A model generated the notes under the pieces. It was not told the origin of the DNA. It worked only from the letters and a program-made list of their open reading frames with translations, and made no database searches. 64,000 nucleotides of DNA. It comes from Branchipolynoe longqiensis (lineage: Eukaryota; Annelida; Polychaeta; Phyllodocida; Polynoidae). Numbering within the stretch: the first letter of the stretch is position 1; the number at the start of each line of letters is the position of its first letter. This document shows, in pieces, positions 31,201 to 35,697 of this stretch. The stretch covers positions 75,477,045-75,541,044 of the forward strand of contig CM059198.1 of assembly GCA_030323885.1 (NCBI GenBank), in the 5' to 3' direction. The translations under genes were made by a program, and so were the position numbers.

Positions 31201-32878
31201 GTTTAAAAAATATAGACCTTCAAACTTGGTAAAAATAGCATTTTCCTTGAATTCACCATTTGTGAAATTAGGCCCCAGAGCACTTTTTCGAGTGCGCTGG
31301 TGGTAAAAATTGCCACCCAAATTGATTCTTTTCTAATTATCCCGGGCCTATGGGGTAGTGCTAGTAACTCTATTTTTTTTCAAGGCCCCAAACCATGGGG
31401 AACAATTAAAATAAATAGGCTGAAAACACCCGAGAGCCAGTTTTGGCAGGTGATAAAATTTGGTGAAAAACTGGCTTTTTGGAAAAGTTTGAAAAATCAC
31501 AGAACAAAAACTGTACAATGGAATTGGATGAAATTTTCAGGTGCTATTCATCTTTATCAGATACTTCAATACACCCATAACAACATACATTACAAAACAG
31601 TTAAATATTTTATAAGTGAGGAGAAAGAATGCACATTTTACCAAAATCATGAAAAATGTTGAGTTTGAAAAAAATTATAGCTCCCAAAATTAAAACTAAG
31701 GAAATGAGCAGTGGAAATGAGGAAGACCAGTTCTCCTGCTTAAACTAATAATGTATCCAAAAACAAATTTTAAAACAAATTTAAAAAAAAAAAGTTTTTA
31801 AAAAAACCCAAAAAAAAACAATTTTAGTCATTAAATCGCCGTGCGCATGAGCGCCATAGGTTCGCATGAGCGCTGATAATTATGATTGGACAGGAAATTA
31901 AATTCTCTTTAATTCAATACCAACTTTTAATGGTTTTTAAATTATATTTTCAGTAGAAAATAGCACTTAAAATGGAAATTTTTGTAACTTCAAATTTCAA
32001 TCAATTCTTTTTGCATTTTCTCTCAAATTAAAACATATAGAGTTTTTATATGAATGGAAAGCTCGGAATCTCACCTATCTAGGGGTATAGTACCTTTTTC
32101 CTGGGTACTTTGATCAACAAATGGCGTTGTTGCACAAATTGGATGTACACTAGCTAATTCTACTAGGGATACCATGACACATCTCCACCTGGGAAATTAC
32201 ATGGTTTGAGAGTGAAAAATGGGAGTTGGTGGTAGTTTATATTTAGCTATATCAGGCTTATTTATTTGAATAATAGAATGAACCCAAGACCAGCTTAAAG
32301 GTAAGAGAACAAAGGTTGTTTCTGCTGTAATACATTTGTAAAAGTCCTTTGTGGTTTGTTTTGGCAAGGTGTTGAAGTGGAGCATTTTTTGATAGAATTT
32401 GGCATATTCAACAAGTAATCAGCCTGGGTTTGGGGTACCTAATTAAAGTATATGTTTTATTATATTTTCCAACTCAAAAGTAGGGGGTAAATATGAAGAC
32501 GTACATAAAGAATATATTGTGCTTCTTAAATTAAGAATTTACCAGCTCAGTTAATTAACCCAGCATGTTGAAATTCTTCGCCAGTAATGGGTTGGTTTTC
32601 ACCCCTGTACTGGAAGTACGGGGTGAATCTTTTATCTACCTTCTCCCTAGTTTGCAGACTAGCCTGAGGCTTAGTACCGAGGTAAAATAGATATCTATCT
32701 AGTGACTACTGTGATCTATGCAAATAAACATTACCTGGACGTCCCAATGCACGTCCTGTAGGAAAAACATAGCGCATGCAGTATCAGTCTCCGTGATGGC
32801 GGCGAACGACTTGCACCGAACGTCACACTCCGGCGCAGACGGAAGATCGGCATCGTCGCTGCTCTCTGAACCACTCAT
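9900..32878 (-). CDS. TDP2: Tyrosyl-DNA phosphodiesterase 2, seven exons, 350 aa
   Basis: Exons (minus strand, in order): 32878-32735, 21207-21107, 17100-16984, 16351-16270, 12450-12319, 11518-11348, 10205-9900. Every intron is GT-AG and codon phases match at all six junctions (0, 2, 2, 0, 0, 0). The total is 1053 bp. Residues about 21-60 look like the TDP2 UBA-like domain. Residues about 92-342 form the Mg-dependent endonuclease/exonuclease/phosphatase fold, with N99 (SWNTDGID), E131 (FLQEV), SHLES at 205-209, D242/N244 (GGDLN) and H335 (PSDHWG). Known family role: hydrolysis of the 5'-phosphotyrosyl bond left by trapped topoisomerase II, for DNA repair in the nucleus. Length is close to the human protein (362 aa). 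The start is the ATG with a TDP2-like acidic N-terminus; an in-frame upstream ATG exists at 33079. No disabling change is seen. Confidence 0.93.
10271..10617 (+). mobile_element. MITE-1 copy in TDP2 intron 6, right end lost
   Basis: Left end TAGATAAAAGATTCACCCC, interior AACATAGTCTAAATACTGGC and GAATTTACCTGCTCATTTTA. It stops inside the shared TTCTAATGGGTTGG segment, so the right terminal repeat is missing. Confidence 0.75.
10618..11020. other. TDP2 intron 6, no recognisable feature
   Basis: AT-rich intronic sequence without repeats shared elsewhere in the window. Confidence 0.5.
11029..11191 (-). mobile_element. 5'-truncated LINE 3' end with 8-bp TSD
   Basis: On the minus strand this encodes the end of the LINE ORF also seen at 20040-20174 (ISQWTGL-like and NPRLEDGT-like segments) and ends in ATTGATTGATTG. 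TTCACATT flanks it (11021-11028 and 11192-11199), which fits target-primed reverse transcription. Confidence 0.75.
11348..11518 (-). CDS. TDP2: TDP2 exon 6 (residues 193-249), GDxN motif
   Basis: Acceptor AATTTTAG|GCAACG and donor AAAGAG|GTGAGG. It encodes IEMDLMTSHLESMAGHSDER, then VVFGGDLNLRDKE. The SHLES and GDxN (D242, N244) motifs are intact. Confidence 0.95.
11566..11893 (-). mobile_element. SINE-B copy (TDP2 intron 5 to exon 6 flank)
   Basis: The minus-strand body has the shared TGCTAGGATAGGGCAAGGAC, CCCAGTGGGTC and ACTGTCACAAGTC stretches. The tRNA-like head at the right is degenerate. It lies about 50 bp upstream of exon 6. Confidence 0.8.
11994..12028. repeat. (ATT)n microsatellite
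   Basis: An uninterrupted ATT run directly abuts the tRNA-headed repeat that starts at 12029. Confidence 0.95.
12029..12215 (+). mobile_element. tRNA-headed repeat with TG start, copy 1
   Basis: Starts TGTAGTAGTCTGCACTGACC. About 80 bp later comes a tRNA-like segment (GGGAGCCTAGGTGGTATAAT, then GATTCGATTCCC as B box), then TTTCATCACCCCCAC. It aligns along this length with 13061 and 13378. Confidence 0.65.
12241..12330 (-). repeat. Tandem repeat carrying four in-frame splice donors of TDP2 exon 5
   Basis: Four copies of GTCAAGGTCAGTATG or close variants end in GTCAGT. Their GT positions on the minus strand are 12318, 12297, 12273 and 12249, spacings of 21, 24 and 24 nt. The reading frame of exon 5 stays open across all four, so each donor would keep the frame when joined to exon 6. 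The choices add 0, 7, 15 or 23 residues (VSMKEVK, VSVRRSVK, VSVRRGVQ). Confidence 0.85.
12319..12450 (-). CDS. TDP2: TDP2 exon 5 (residues 149-192), with tandem donor repeat
   Basis: Acceptor GTTTACAG|GTGGTG. It encodes KKSSGYFCVILLQTESVTLK and FSSTMGRNLLHVK, the strand region where human TDP2 has a GYFTAIML-like segment. The chosen donor is GTCAAG|GTCAGT. The donor sequence is repeated three more times downstream in the open frame (see the repeat at 12241-12330), so longer exon forms are possible. Confidence 0.88.
12580..12898 (-). mobile_element. SINE-B copy in TDP2 intron 4
   Basis: Left: GTTGTTTTACGTCCTAGTAA (complement of the SINE 3' end). Right: tRNA-like head read on the minus strand (GGCCGAATGAGTTGAGCG and GGTTTGAACCCT). 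The body is complete. Confidence 0.85.
13061..13377 (+). mobile_element. tRNA-headed repeat with TG start, copy 2
   Basis: TGTAGTGACCTGCACCTCTC, then GGTGGTGTAATGGTTAGCAC (A box) and GGGTTTGAGTCCC (B box), then TTTCATCACCCCCATG. It ends AATTAAAAGACTTACAATTC. The next copy starts immediately at 13378, so the two are tandem with a 317-bp period. Confidence 0.7.
13378..13560 (+). mobile_element. tRNA-headed repeat, copy 3 (tandem, truncated)
   Basis: TGTAATGGCCTGCACTGACC, then GGTGGTGTAATGGTTAGCAC and GGGTTCGAGTCCC. It matches the first 180 bp of copy 2 and then diverges. Confidence 0.7.
13732..14170 (+). repeat. LTR-like repeat related to 3626-3990
   Basis: AACATGGGTAATTTGTCTGT and a C/T-rich segment resemble the first copy. 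The end has AATAAACTTTG and CTGTTGTTCTGTCTTGCC, similar to a polyadenylation region. No coding sequence is present. Confidence 0.35.
14344..14730. mobile_element. Inverted-repeat element with internal telomere-like repeats
   Basis: GTGACCGTACGTGTAGAGTT and AAAGTCTAGGCGTA (14372-14402) are inverted at 14665-14710. A tandem partial copy of the left arm lies at 14441-14530. Next to the right arm is CCCTAACCCTAACCGTAACC (14632-14651), three to four telomere-like hexamers. Non-coding. Confidence 0.65.
15030..15222 (-). mobile_element. SINE-B, 3' part
   Basis: Complement of the SINE-B 3' half from ACGCCCTAGCAACATTTAAG to CTTGTCCAATCCTAGTAATG. The tRNA head is absent. Confidence 0.75.
15311..15863 (+). 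mobile_element. MITE-2 complete copy, interrupted by a SINE-B
   Basis: The left end TTTAAAGTTGCATAGTCCGA and right end TCGGACTATGCAGCTTTAAT form terminal inverted repeats. A SINE-B segment (15449-15640) is inserted. The interior recurs at 8395, 45830, 46125, 47705, 51405, 56455, 58795 and 62430. Confidence 0.75.
15449..15640 (+). mobile_element. SINE-B 3' half inserted in MITE-2
   Basis: GTGCTCAGTGTCAGGATAAT to GATGTTGCTAGGACGTAAAA, then a CAAA-rich tail (AACAAACAAACAAAC). It is 5' truncated. Confidence 0.8.
15908..16237 (-). mobile_element. SINE-C, mollusc-type, near TDP2 exon 4
   Basis: On the minus strand: GTAGCTCAGACGGTAGCATG (A box), body GACCCCTTGCTGCTTATCGG and GGCGGAAGCGGGTTTCC, 3' end CTAGAGGCGTCGTTAAATAA. 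It is the most complete copy of the family here and lies about 30 bp past the exon 4 donor, inside intron 4. Confidence 0.85.
16270..16351 (-). CDS. TDP2: TDP2 exon 4 (residues 121-148), catalytic LQE motif
   Basis: Acceptor CTCCTTGCAG|GGAGAAG and donor CACG|GTACGC. It encodes EKPHVVFLQEVVQSS, including the metal-binding glutamate E131. At 82 bp it is the smallest exon. Its donor is about 30 bp from the SINE-C at 15908-16237. Confidence 0.92.
16532..16612. repeat. (GAGGA)n microsatellite
   Basis: About sixteen 5-bp GGAGA/GAGGA units with one interruption. It lies in TDP2 intron 3. Confidence 0.95.
16650..16939 (-). mobile_element. SINE-B copy in TDP2 intron 3
   Basis: Minus-strand head GGTGGCCGAATCTGTAGAGC with GCGGGCCTCACATGCGGGAG, body to the CACTGTCACAAATCCTGATA end. 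It ends about 45 bp from the exon 3 donor. Confidence 0.85.
16984..17100 (-). CDS. TDP2: TDP2 exon 3 (residues 82-121), catalytic WN motif
   Basis: Acceptor ATGTTCTAG|GTGTCC and donor GTAGA|GTAAGT. It encodes HRIRLLSWNTDGIDTNN and LTRARAVRKIIVE. The first catalytic motif of the nuclease fold (WNxDGxD) is intact. Confidence 0.93.
17247..17434 (+). mobile_element. MITE-4 left half
   Basis: AGTCACACCTCACCGGATTG to AACCGGACAAGAACCGTAGA, nearly the same as the copy at 4252. It abuts a second, complete MITE-4 relative. Confidence 0.65.
17434..17790. mobile_element. MITE-4 complete, in TDP2 intron 2
   Basis: CCAGTCACACCTTACCGGAC on the left and TCCGGTAAGGTGTGACAGGC on the right form terminal inverted repeats. 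The interior is a series of TCCGGT/ACCGGA palindromic blocks. Confidence 0.75.
17879..19110. other. TDP2 intron 2, unassigned
   Basis: Holds an open minus-strand stretch (about 17790-18144) that I cannot assign and that lacks convincing splice ends in the TDP2 order. Around 18510-18540 the TCCAGTCACACCAGGCTTGC sequence resembles a MITE end without a visible partner. Confidence 0.4.
19385..19606 (-). mobile_element. SINE-A copy in TDP2 intron 2
   Basis: Minus strand: GTGGCTGAGTGGTTAGAC (A box), GGTGGTTCGATTCCC (B box), GCAAATTTGGATTTCCACCG, AGTGTAGACTCTGGCTTTCT. The 3' tail is truncated. Confidence 0.85.
19687..20178 (+). mobile_element. 5'-truncated LINE with 12-bp TSD
   Basis: Encodes the C-terminal end of a non-LTR retrotransposon reverse transcriptase ORF: YVWSTLMYGAETWTISKKMY, FEMWTYRRMMK, then after a frameshift FGHIIRQSS, YNISQWTGLNYSQSIR and NPRLEDGT. 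It ends in ATTGATTGATTGATT. TTGAAACAAGGA flanks it at 19675-19686 and 20179-20190. This is a textbook 5'-truncated insertion, dead because of frameshifts. The family is not determined. Confidence 0.88.
20508..20965. repeat. Low-complexity palindrome-rich block (ACGT/TTACGT motifs)
   Basis: Starts GGCTGTCACACTATGACGTG, like other MITE ends here, and is full of TTACGTTATG and TGACGT words in both orientations. No matching right terminus was found. Confidence 0.4.
21107..21207 (-). CDS. TDP2: TDP2 exon 2 (residues 49-82)
   Basis: Acceptor TTTCAG|CTTGCC and donor GCCGG|GTCAGT. It encodes LALDAYYETTGKG, completing the UBA-like helix bundle, then a Pro/Gly/Ala linker. It ends in phase 2 and exon 3 completes the glycine codon. 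Confidence 0.88.
21240..21416 (-). mobile_element. SINE-B 3' part
   Basis: Complement of the SINE-B 3' half (TTTTACGTCTTGGCGATATC to ATTATCCTGACACTG). It directly abuts a second, more complete SINE-B. Confidence 0.75.
21417..21763 (-). mobile_element. SINE-B complete copy in TDP2 intron 1
   Basis: Right: minus-strand head (GGCCGAATGAGTTAGAGCGT, GGTTCGAGTCCCGGTCG). Left: GTTTGTTTGTTTGTTGTTGT tail complement. The body is complete. Confidence 0.88.
21764..22215. other. TDP2 intron 1, no recognisable feature
   Basis: AT-rich. Some short frames look ORF-like, but none is supportable. Confidence 0.45.
22216..22297. repeat. (TA)n microsatellite
   Basis: Long TA tract with a few TTTT interruptions. 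It borders the MITE-7 element on its left side. Confidence 0.95.
22290..22575. mobile_element. MITE-7 copy (TATGGGTCAG ends)
   Basis: Left TATGGGTCAGGATCACGAAA and right TTTCGTGAGGCTGACTCATA are inverted repeats. The interior GGTCAATTGG/CCAATTGGCC and GTCGGCGTCGATCATTGGAT recurs in the copy at 51790-52285. It lies in TA repeats, as expected for TA-targeting elements. Confidence 0.8.
22576..23052. other. Intron 1, unassigned
   Basis: A GC-richer block at 22600-22790 (GGGCTACTCGCCGAGACAGA ...) is not repeated in the window and has no recognised protein. Confidence 0.4.
23053..23275. mobile_element. Pair of inverted DIRS-like terminal repeats without an interior ORF
   Basis: CTTACCGAGTCCAAGGGTTC and GGATATTTGTAGTTCAGTGA (23057-23094) are inverted at 23232-23275. 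The TAGTTCAGTGAGAT word resembles the TAGCCCAGTGAGAT of the DIRS copy 2 ends. I infer the remains of a related element reduced to its ends. Confidence 0.5.
23323..23369 (-). repeat. DIRS copy 2 left inverted terminal repeat
   Basis: ATTTTACCTCGTCCTCAACC, then CTCTTGGCTATTTATAGCCC, then AGTGAGAT. Its reverse complement matches 27481-27527 at 45 of 47 positions. Confidence 0.92.
23431..24264 (-). pseudogene. DIRS tyrosine recombinase, catalytic domain (split by SINE-A)
   Basis: 277 residues of open frame. Catalytic residues of the tyrosine recombinase family are all visible: R in LITGHRGQTI, H-x-x-R in KYSAHSTRGAIAW, and Y in GWKTSLSFAKHYNKW. Family role: insertion of circular cDNA without TSDs. 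The N-terminal part lies at 24608-24725, separated by SINE-A (24290-24607), so the gene is disrupted although the catalytic half is intact. Confidence 0.9.
24290..24607 (+). mobile_element. SINE-A complete copy inside the DIRS recombinase
   Basis: TGGCGTTCTCTGTGGTGGAG head with A box (GTGGAGTGGTTAGAG) and B box (GGTTCGATTCC), body and A-rich tail. The recombinase sequence resumes on both sides (YAHY on one side, KKWQLFCTLSKID on the other). No clear TSD is seen. Confidence 0.92.
24608..24976 (-). pseudogene. DIRS pol linker and recombinase N-terminus, frameshifted
   Basis: One frame reads FMFKWKHLVFFAFPPFSMVG and ILLASLWKTQLSL, the DIRS segment between RNase H and the recombinase. Near 24725 the frame changes and reads LRKHLQPFGIDKTTVQRLVS, then TVQLYAHY, the core-binding part of the recombinase, which runs into the SINE. 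Confidence 0.75.
25117..25362 (-). pseudogene. DIRS reverse transcriptase remnant (YIDD)
   Basis: LLKPICSSLSKQGLGCFPYI plus DD retains the catalytic YxDD and FIIAERE. Upstream the RT is out of frame (YEYTCMP is readable in another frame), and the rest of palm and fingers is missing. Strongly decayed. Confidence 0.75.
25623..27017 (-). pseudogene. DIRS copy 2 gag-like protein, frameshifted
   Basis: The ATG at 27017 (MAARQTQRR) opens an acidic N-terminus. At a poly-G tract near 26670 the frame is lost; the expected basic segment (KRRKRKSD) is readable in another frame. The ORF resumes at 26624 with a Lys/Ser-rich stretch, then TFKPAEVISKAAEKYTGVKG, RYENVFKNVTTDAGKEVTRS and EYTIFMPPKPIPGK. The tail is Arg/Asn/Gly-rich and ends at 25623. 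It aligns with the gag blocks of copies 1 and 3. Confidence 0.82.
27481..27527 (-). repeat. DIRS copy 2 right inverted terminal repeat
   Basis: ATCTCACTGGGCTATAAATA, then GTCAAGAGGTTCAGGACGAG, then GTAAAAT. It pairs with 23323-23369. Confidence 0.92.
27528..28274. other. TDP2 intron 1, no recognisable feature
   Basis: AT-rich; several short frames, none resembling a known protein. Confidence 0.45.
28275..28560 (+). mobile_element. MITE-1 copy truncated at the DIRS copy 3 boundary
   Basis: Left end TAGATAAAGGATTCACTGTG. The interior (CCCTATATAAAAATAGTCGA, GCCGATATAAGTAG) matches the 6165 copy. The element stops at about 28560, where DIRS copy 3 pol sequence begins. Confidence 0.75.
28562..28830 (-). 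pseudogene. DIRS copy 3 pol N-terminal stub
   Basis: In a frame overlapping the gag tail: LERRKPTVQEG, then EQVEVAMQTCMAAIT, then (other frame) IHIPFTSLPVQDVISFPYRF and REALDKQVG. These match the segment preceding the RT in copy 1. It stops at the junction with the truncated MITE-1. Confidence 0.7.
28723..29985 (-). pseudogene. DIRS copy 3 gag-like protein, multiple disruptions
   Basis: ATG at 29985 (MATKRSKTV). Between about 29870 and 29645 the acidic N-terminal region is readable only in another frame (MSDPDGGSDTGVH, EIDSDWEHVSGE), so two compensating frameshifts are likely. The original frame returns at MEKKTKKRKTKRKKKK. The conserved block is TFKPAQVITKLGEQLIGSKG. A TAA at 29140-29142 replaces the glutamate of the YENVF-like motif. 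A TAG at 28831-28833 interrupts the Arg/Gly tail, which continues to FGWNDGNRPF. Confidence 0.8.
29986..30670 (-). other. DIRS copy 3 leader region
   Basis: Non-coding. It shares with copy 1 the segments AGGGACCAGTGTACTGGTAG, CCTCCCACACTCTCTGTTCC and GTTCGGTAACGGCCGG. It ends at GCTTCCTTCTCCC, where MITE-1 is inserted. Confidence 0.7.
30896..32441. mobile_element. 1.55-kb non-coding element nested in MITE-1
   Basis: GGTATCCCAAG at the left and TTTGGGGTACC near the right end are short inverted repeats. ATTAAAGTA is duplicated at 30887-30895 and 32442-32450. Other MITE-1 copies carry the uninterrupted site (ATTAAAGTATGTTTTATTAT). No ORF has recognisable transposase motifs. A SINE-A tail fragment sits inside at about 31710-31760. 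Confidence 0.75.
31710..31760 (+). mobile_element. SINE-A tail fragment
   Basis: AGTGGAAATGAGGAAGACCA and CTCCTGCTTAAACTAATAAT resemble the SINE-A 3' end. Confidence 0.5.
32735..32878 (-). CDS. TDP2: TDP2 exon 1 (residues 1-48)
   Basis: ATG at 32878-32876 (MSGSESSDDADLP). The acidic start is followed by the first half of the UBA-like domain (FAAITETDTACAMFFLQD). It ends DVQ with donor CAG|GTAATG. The exon end lies only about 40 bp from the terminal region of DIRS copy 3 (32639-32697). Confidence 0.9.
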
Positions 32879-33174
32879 TCCGCCAGAAAGAAGTGAACAA
32901 TCGTATAGTTGGTGAATATCGTGGGATTTGGCGCTGTCACTTAAGAACCGTATTGTTGTCACTCTGTAAGTCTGTTCAAAGTGATGTGGGAACGGTGCTT
33001 CTGCACGTTGCCTCCCGGCATTGTGATGCGTGTGAAGGAGGCTAGGTGGCGCCACGGGAAACGGCCATAGTGGCGACATCTCTGAAAATAGAGGCAAGGG
33101 AATTATTGCCGATAATACGATTCTTTGGTTCAAGCTATTGCCGTTCGTGTAGCAACTGAAACAGTGGGCCTAAA
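32879..33174 (-). promoter_or_regulatory. TDP2 5' UTR / promoter region (approximate)
   Basis: Unique, GC-richer sequence between the TDP2 start codon and the repeat at 33176. An in-frame upstream ATG lies at 33079-33077 with no stop before the annotated start, so a 67-residue N-terminal extension is possible. No TATA box is obvious. Confidence 0.4.
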
Positions 33175-33175
33175 A

Positions 33176-33549
33176 CCAAAGACCCTATAATACTATAAGA
33201 CGGCTCACTCAGCCTGTACTGTGTAATCAAAATGATCAAACCCACCACTTGGTGCACTGGCTATTCTCTTGGTTAAACAGGTGCTATATTATATGTGTAA
33301 ATGTATATATGAATGTGAAGGATGTGTGATGATGGCGATGCTGATGTTGATGATGATGGGTATTTGTTCATAGCAATTTCATATTGATGTGTATTCATAC
33401 TTACCTATCTCATGTATAATATAATTGTATGTATTTACATGTGAAACAGCAACCAGCAGCTGGCTGATCAAACCCACCACAAGGTGGCACTGCAAAATTT
33501 ACCATTGGAGAGATAGGGAGTGAGCCGTCTTAGTATTATGGGGTCTTTG
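33176..33549. mobile_element. MITE-like element upstream of TDP2
   Basis: CAAAGACCCTATAATACTAT and AAGACGGCTCACTC on the left are inverted at 33520-33549 (GAGTGAGCCGTCTTAGTATT, ATGGGGTCTTTG). CTAAAAC flanks both sides, a 7-bp (possibly 8-bp) duplication. Interior non-coding. Confidence 0.78.
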
Positions 33550-33562
33550 CTAAAACTAAAGC

Positions 33563-33829
33563 CGTGTTCACACGGGCAAAATGTGAGGCGAACTAGACAA
33601 ATCGAATCAGGTGAGGCGAATTAGCGGCCCGTTCACACGGGCAAAATTATCCGCATCAGAGGAATCGATTCACGTAGACTACCTCGCTTAGGTGGTTTAC
33701 AGGATCCGCATCACGTGAGTCGAATCAGCCCTAATCCGCATCAGACGTGCGTTCACACGCGAAATGTGAGGCGAACTAGGCAAGTCGCTTTCTACGAATC
33801 GATTTACATTGCCCGTGTGAACACGGCTT
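33563..33829. mobile_element. MITE with AGCCGTGTTCACACGG ends
   Basis: AGCCGTGTTCACACGGGCAA on the left and GCCCGTGTGAACACGGCT on the right, with TAA on both sides. A 3-bp TWA target and such ends suit PIF/Harbinger non-autonomous elements (inference). The interior has repeated GTGAGGCGAACTAG blocks. Confidence 0.8.
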
Positions 33830-33867
33830 AAGAGTCTACCCATAAGTGAGCCATACGTTTAGCATGG

Positions 33868-33946
33868 CAACCTAAGAGATATCCCGTCCTGTTTTGACCT
33901 TAGATGTTGCCAGAACGTAAACTCCAACAACCAATCAACCGGAAAG
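33868..33946 (+). mobile_element. SINE-B 3' tail fragment
   Basis: GACCTTAGATGTTGCCAGAA and the AACTCCAACAACCAATC tail. Confidence 0.6.
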
Positions 33947-34590
33947 TTATACTACCTATTACTAATAATATTATAATATTGATAATACTGGCAATATTTA
34001 GTGACTAATATAGCAGTAATATTCGGTAATAGTAAATTCTACACATATTATAAATGTGAAAACAGTCCAAATAATAGCATAACGCATATTCATAGGAAGG
34101 TTTACATGTTGTGGACCTGTCAAAATTGAAAAAAAGCTATTTCACTTTTTGATTTTAATCTAATACAAATTAAGGACTACATTAAAATGTCCGGTGTAAC
34201 AGGGACATTAAACACACATCCAGAACATCGTTTTAACACACAGAACACTTTCAAACATTTCATTGGTTACAGTTCAGCAAGCAAAATTATATCTTGCAGG
34301 AAAAAAGTTGAAACAAAGTTGAAAAAAAGGTTTGTCAATTTTGACGTAAATGTGTAAATATGTAAATTTTCACATTTTCACAGTAACACAAAATCATATA
34401 AAGATACTTTTAATACATTCTGTGTAATAGATTAAATACATATAGTATTCCTAGCATACTTAATTTACTGAGGCAACAATAATCATTTGATTTGCTATTT
34501 TTAAAAAAAGGTTAATTCTGTTCATCGTAAAATGGACACCAAATATGTGATATCCAGCTTCAAAGAACGACCAATGTACATGTACATGTA
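33947..34590. other. No recognisable feature
   Basis: AT-rich; (TAATATT)-like low complexity at 33955-34020. Confidence 0.45.
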
Positions 34591-34592
34591 CA

Positions 34593-35668
34593 TACCCACA
34601 TAGCACAGAGCCGTCGGACCGACATTGGCTATTGGTCGCACCGTCGCCACATATTTTCCACCGTCGGGCCACCGTTGGACCGACGATGGTGGCCCGCCGC
34701 TCTTTGCCATTTTGTTTGCACACATTTGCCACCGTCGCGCCGACGGTGGTGGTCCACCGCTTTTTGCCATTCTTTTTGCACACATTTTCCACCGTCGGGC
34801 CATCGGTGGTGGTCTGCCGCTCTTTGCCATTCTTTTTACATATTTGCCACTGTTGGGCCACCATCGGGCCGACGGTGATGGACCGGCACCTTTTGCCATT
34901 CTTTTTGCACACATTTTCCACCGTCGGACCATCGTCGGGCCATCGGTGGTGGTCCGCCACTTTTTAGCCCCAGTCACACCTTACCGGACTGAGTACCGGA
35001 CACCACTGGACAAATATTTGTCTAGTCCGGTGGTGTTCGATGTCAAAATGTATCGAAATATGTCGAACTGTTGCAACGGCCAACGGATGCTAAACGGACA
35101 AGGAACGTACATTAACGAATAGCCATTAACGAATAGCCGGTGTCCGGTACTCAGTCCGGTAAGGTGTGACTGTGGCTAAAGAGCGTTGGTCCACCACCGA
35201 CGGCCCGACGGTGGTCCGGCGGTGGAAAATGTATGCAAAAAGAATGCCAAAAAGTGGTGGACCATCACTGTCGGCCCGACGGTGGCAAATATGTAAAAAG
35301 AATGGCAAAGAGCGGTGGACCACCACCAACGGCCCGAGGGTGGCCCGATGGTGGCCCGACAGTGGAAAATATGTGCTTTAAGCATAGCGTCGGTCCGGCG
35401 TAGTGGTAACGTATGTCGACGCATGAGACAGGCCAATAGACAGGCAAGTACAGAGCCTTCCCCATCCATCAAGCGGTAAAAAGATATAGTTGAGAAGGAT
35501 GCTAAAATGTGCCTAACTAACAACCATAGGTGAGGTGTAATACGGTTGCTTTCGGAACAGGTCAGTAGACAAAACAACGTCGGCCCGACGGCGATTTGCC
35601 ATCGTTGGCCCGATGGCATGGCCACTGTCGGGCCAACGTCGGTCCGATGCCTCTGTGCTATCTGGGTA
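34593..35668. mobile_element. Foldback element: tandem repeats in opposite orientation around a centre
   Basis: The ends TACCCACATAGCACAGAG and TGTGCTATCTGGGTA are inverted, with TACA on both sides. The left arm carries about five tandem units of roughly 60-70 bp (TTTGCCATTCTTTTTGCACA then CACCGTCGGGCC) and the right arm about three in reverse orientation. A MITE-4 sits at the centre (34965-35178). The open frames here are translations of the repeat. Confidence 0.8.
34965..35178. mobile_element. MITE-4 complete, at the centre of the foldback element
   Basis: TAGCCCCAGTCACACCTTAC on the left and GTAAGGTGTGACTGTGGCTA on the right. The inner GGACTGAGTACCGGACACC repeat is also inverted. Confidence 0.88.
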
Positions 35669-35697
35669 TACATCCATTCACACATTGATACATATGT

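Larger units (their letters stand above)
30671..32638 (+). mobile_element. MITE-1 complete copy in DIRS copy 3, itself interrupted
   Basis: Ends TAGATAAAAGATTCACCCC and GGGGTGAATCTTTTATCTA. A perfect 9-bp TSD, CCTTCTCCC, is present (30662-30670 and 32639-32647). The MITE proper is about 420 bp; a 1.55-kb element is inserted at 30896. Confidence 0.88.
28561..32697 (-). mobile_element. DIRS-type retrotransposon copy 3, 3' truncated, with nested MITE
   Basis: Minus strand: a leader from 32697 to 29986, interrupted by MITE-1 (30671-32638), then gag and a pol stub that ends at 28561. RT, RNase H, recombinase and the left terminus are missing. The leader and GTACCGAGGTAAAAT end match copy 1. It is in TDP2 intron 1 and ends about 40 bp from the exon 1 donor. 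Confidence 0.85.

Noticed and set aside
34460..35381. Several overlapping 100-170 aa ORFs on both strands
   Set aside because: They are translations of the 60-70 bp tandem units of the foldback element, readable in many frames and on both strands with repeated peptides; not a gene.
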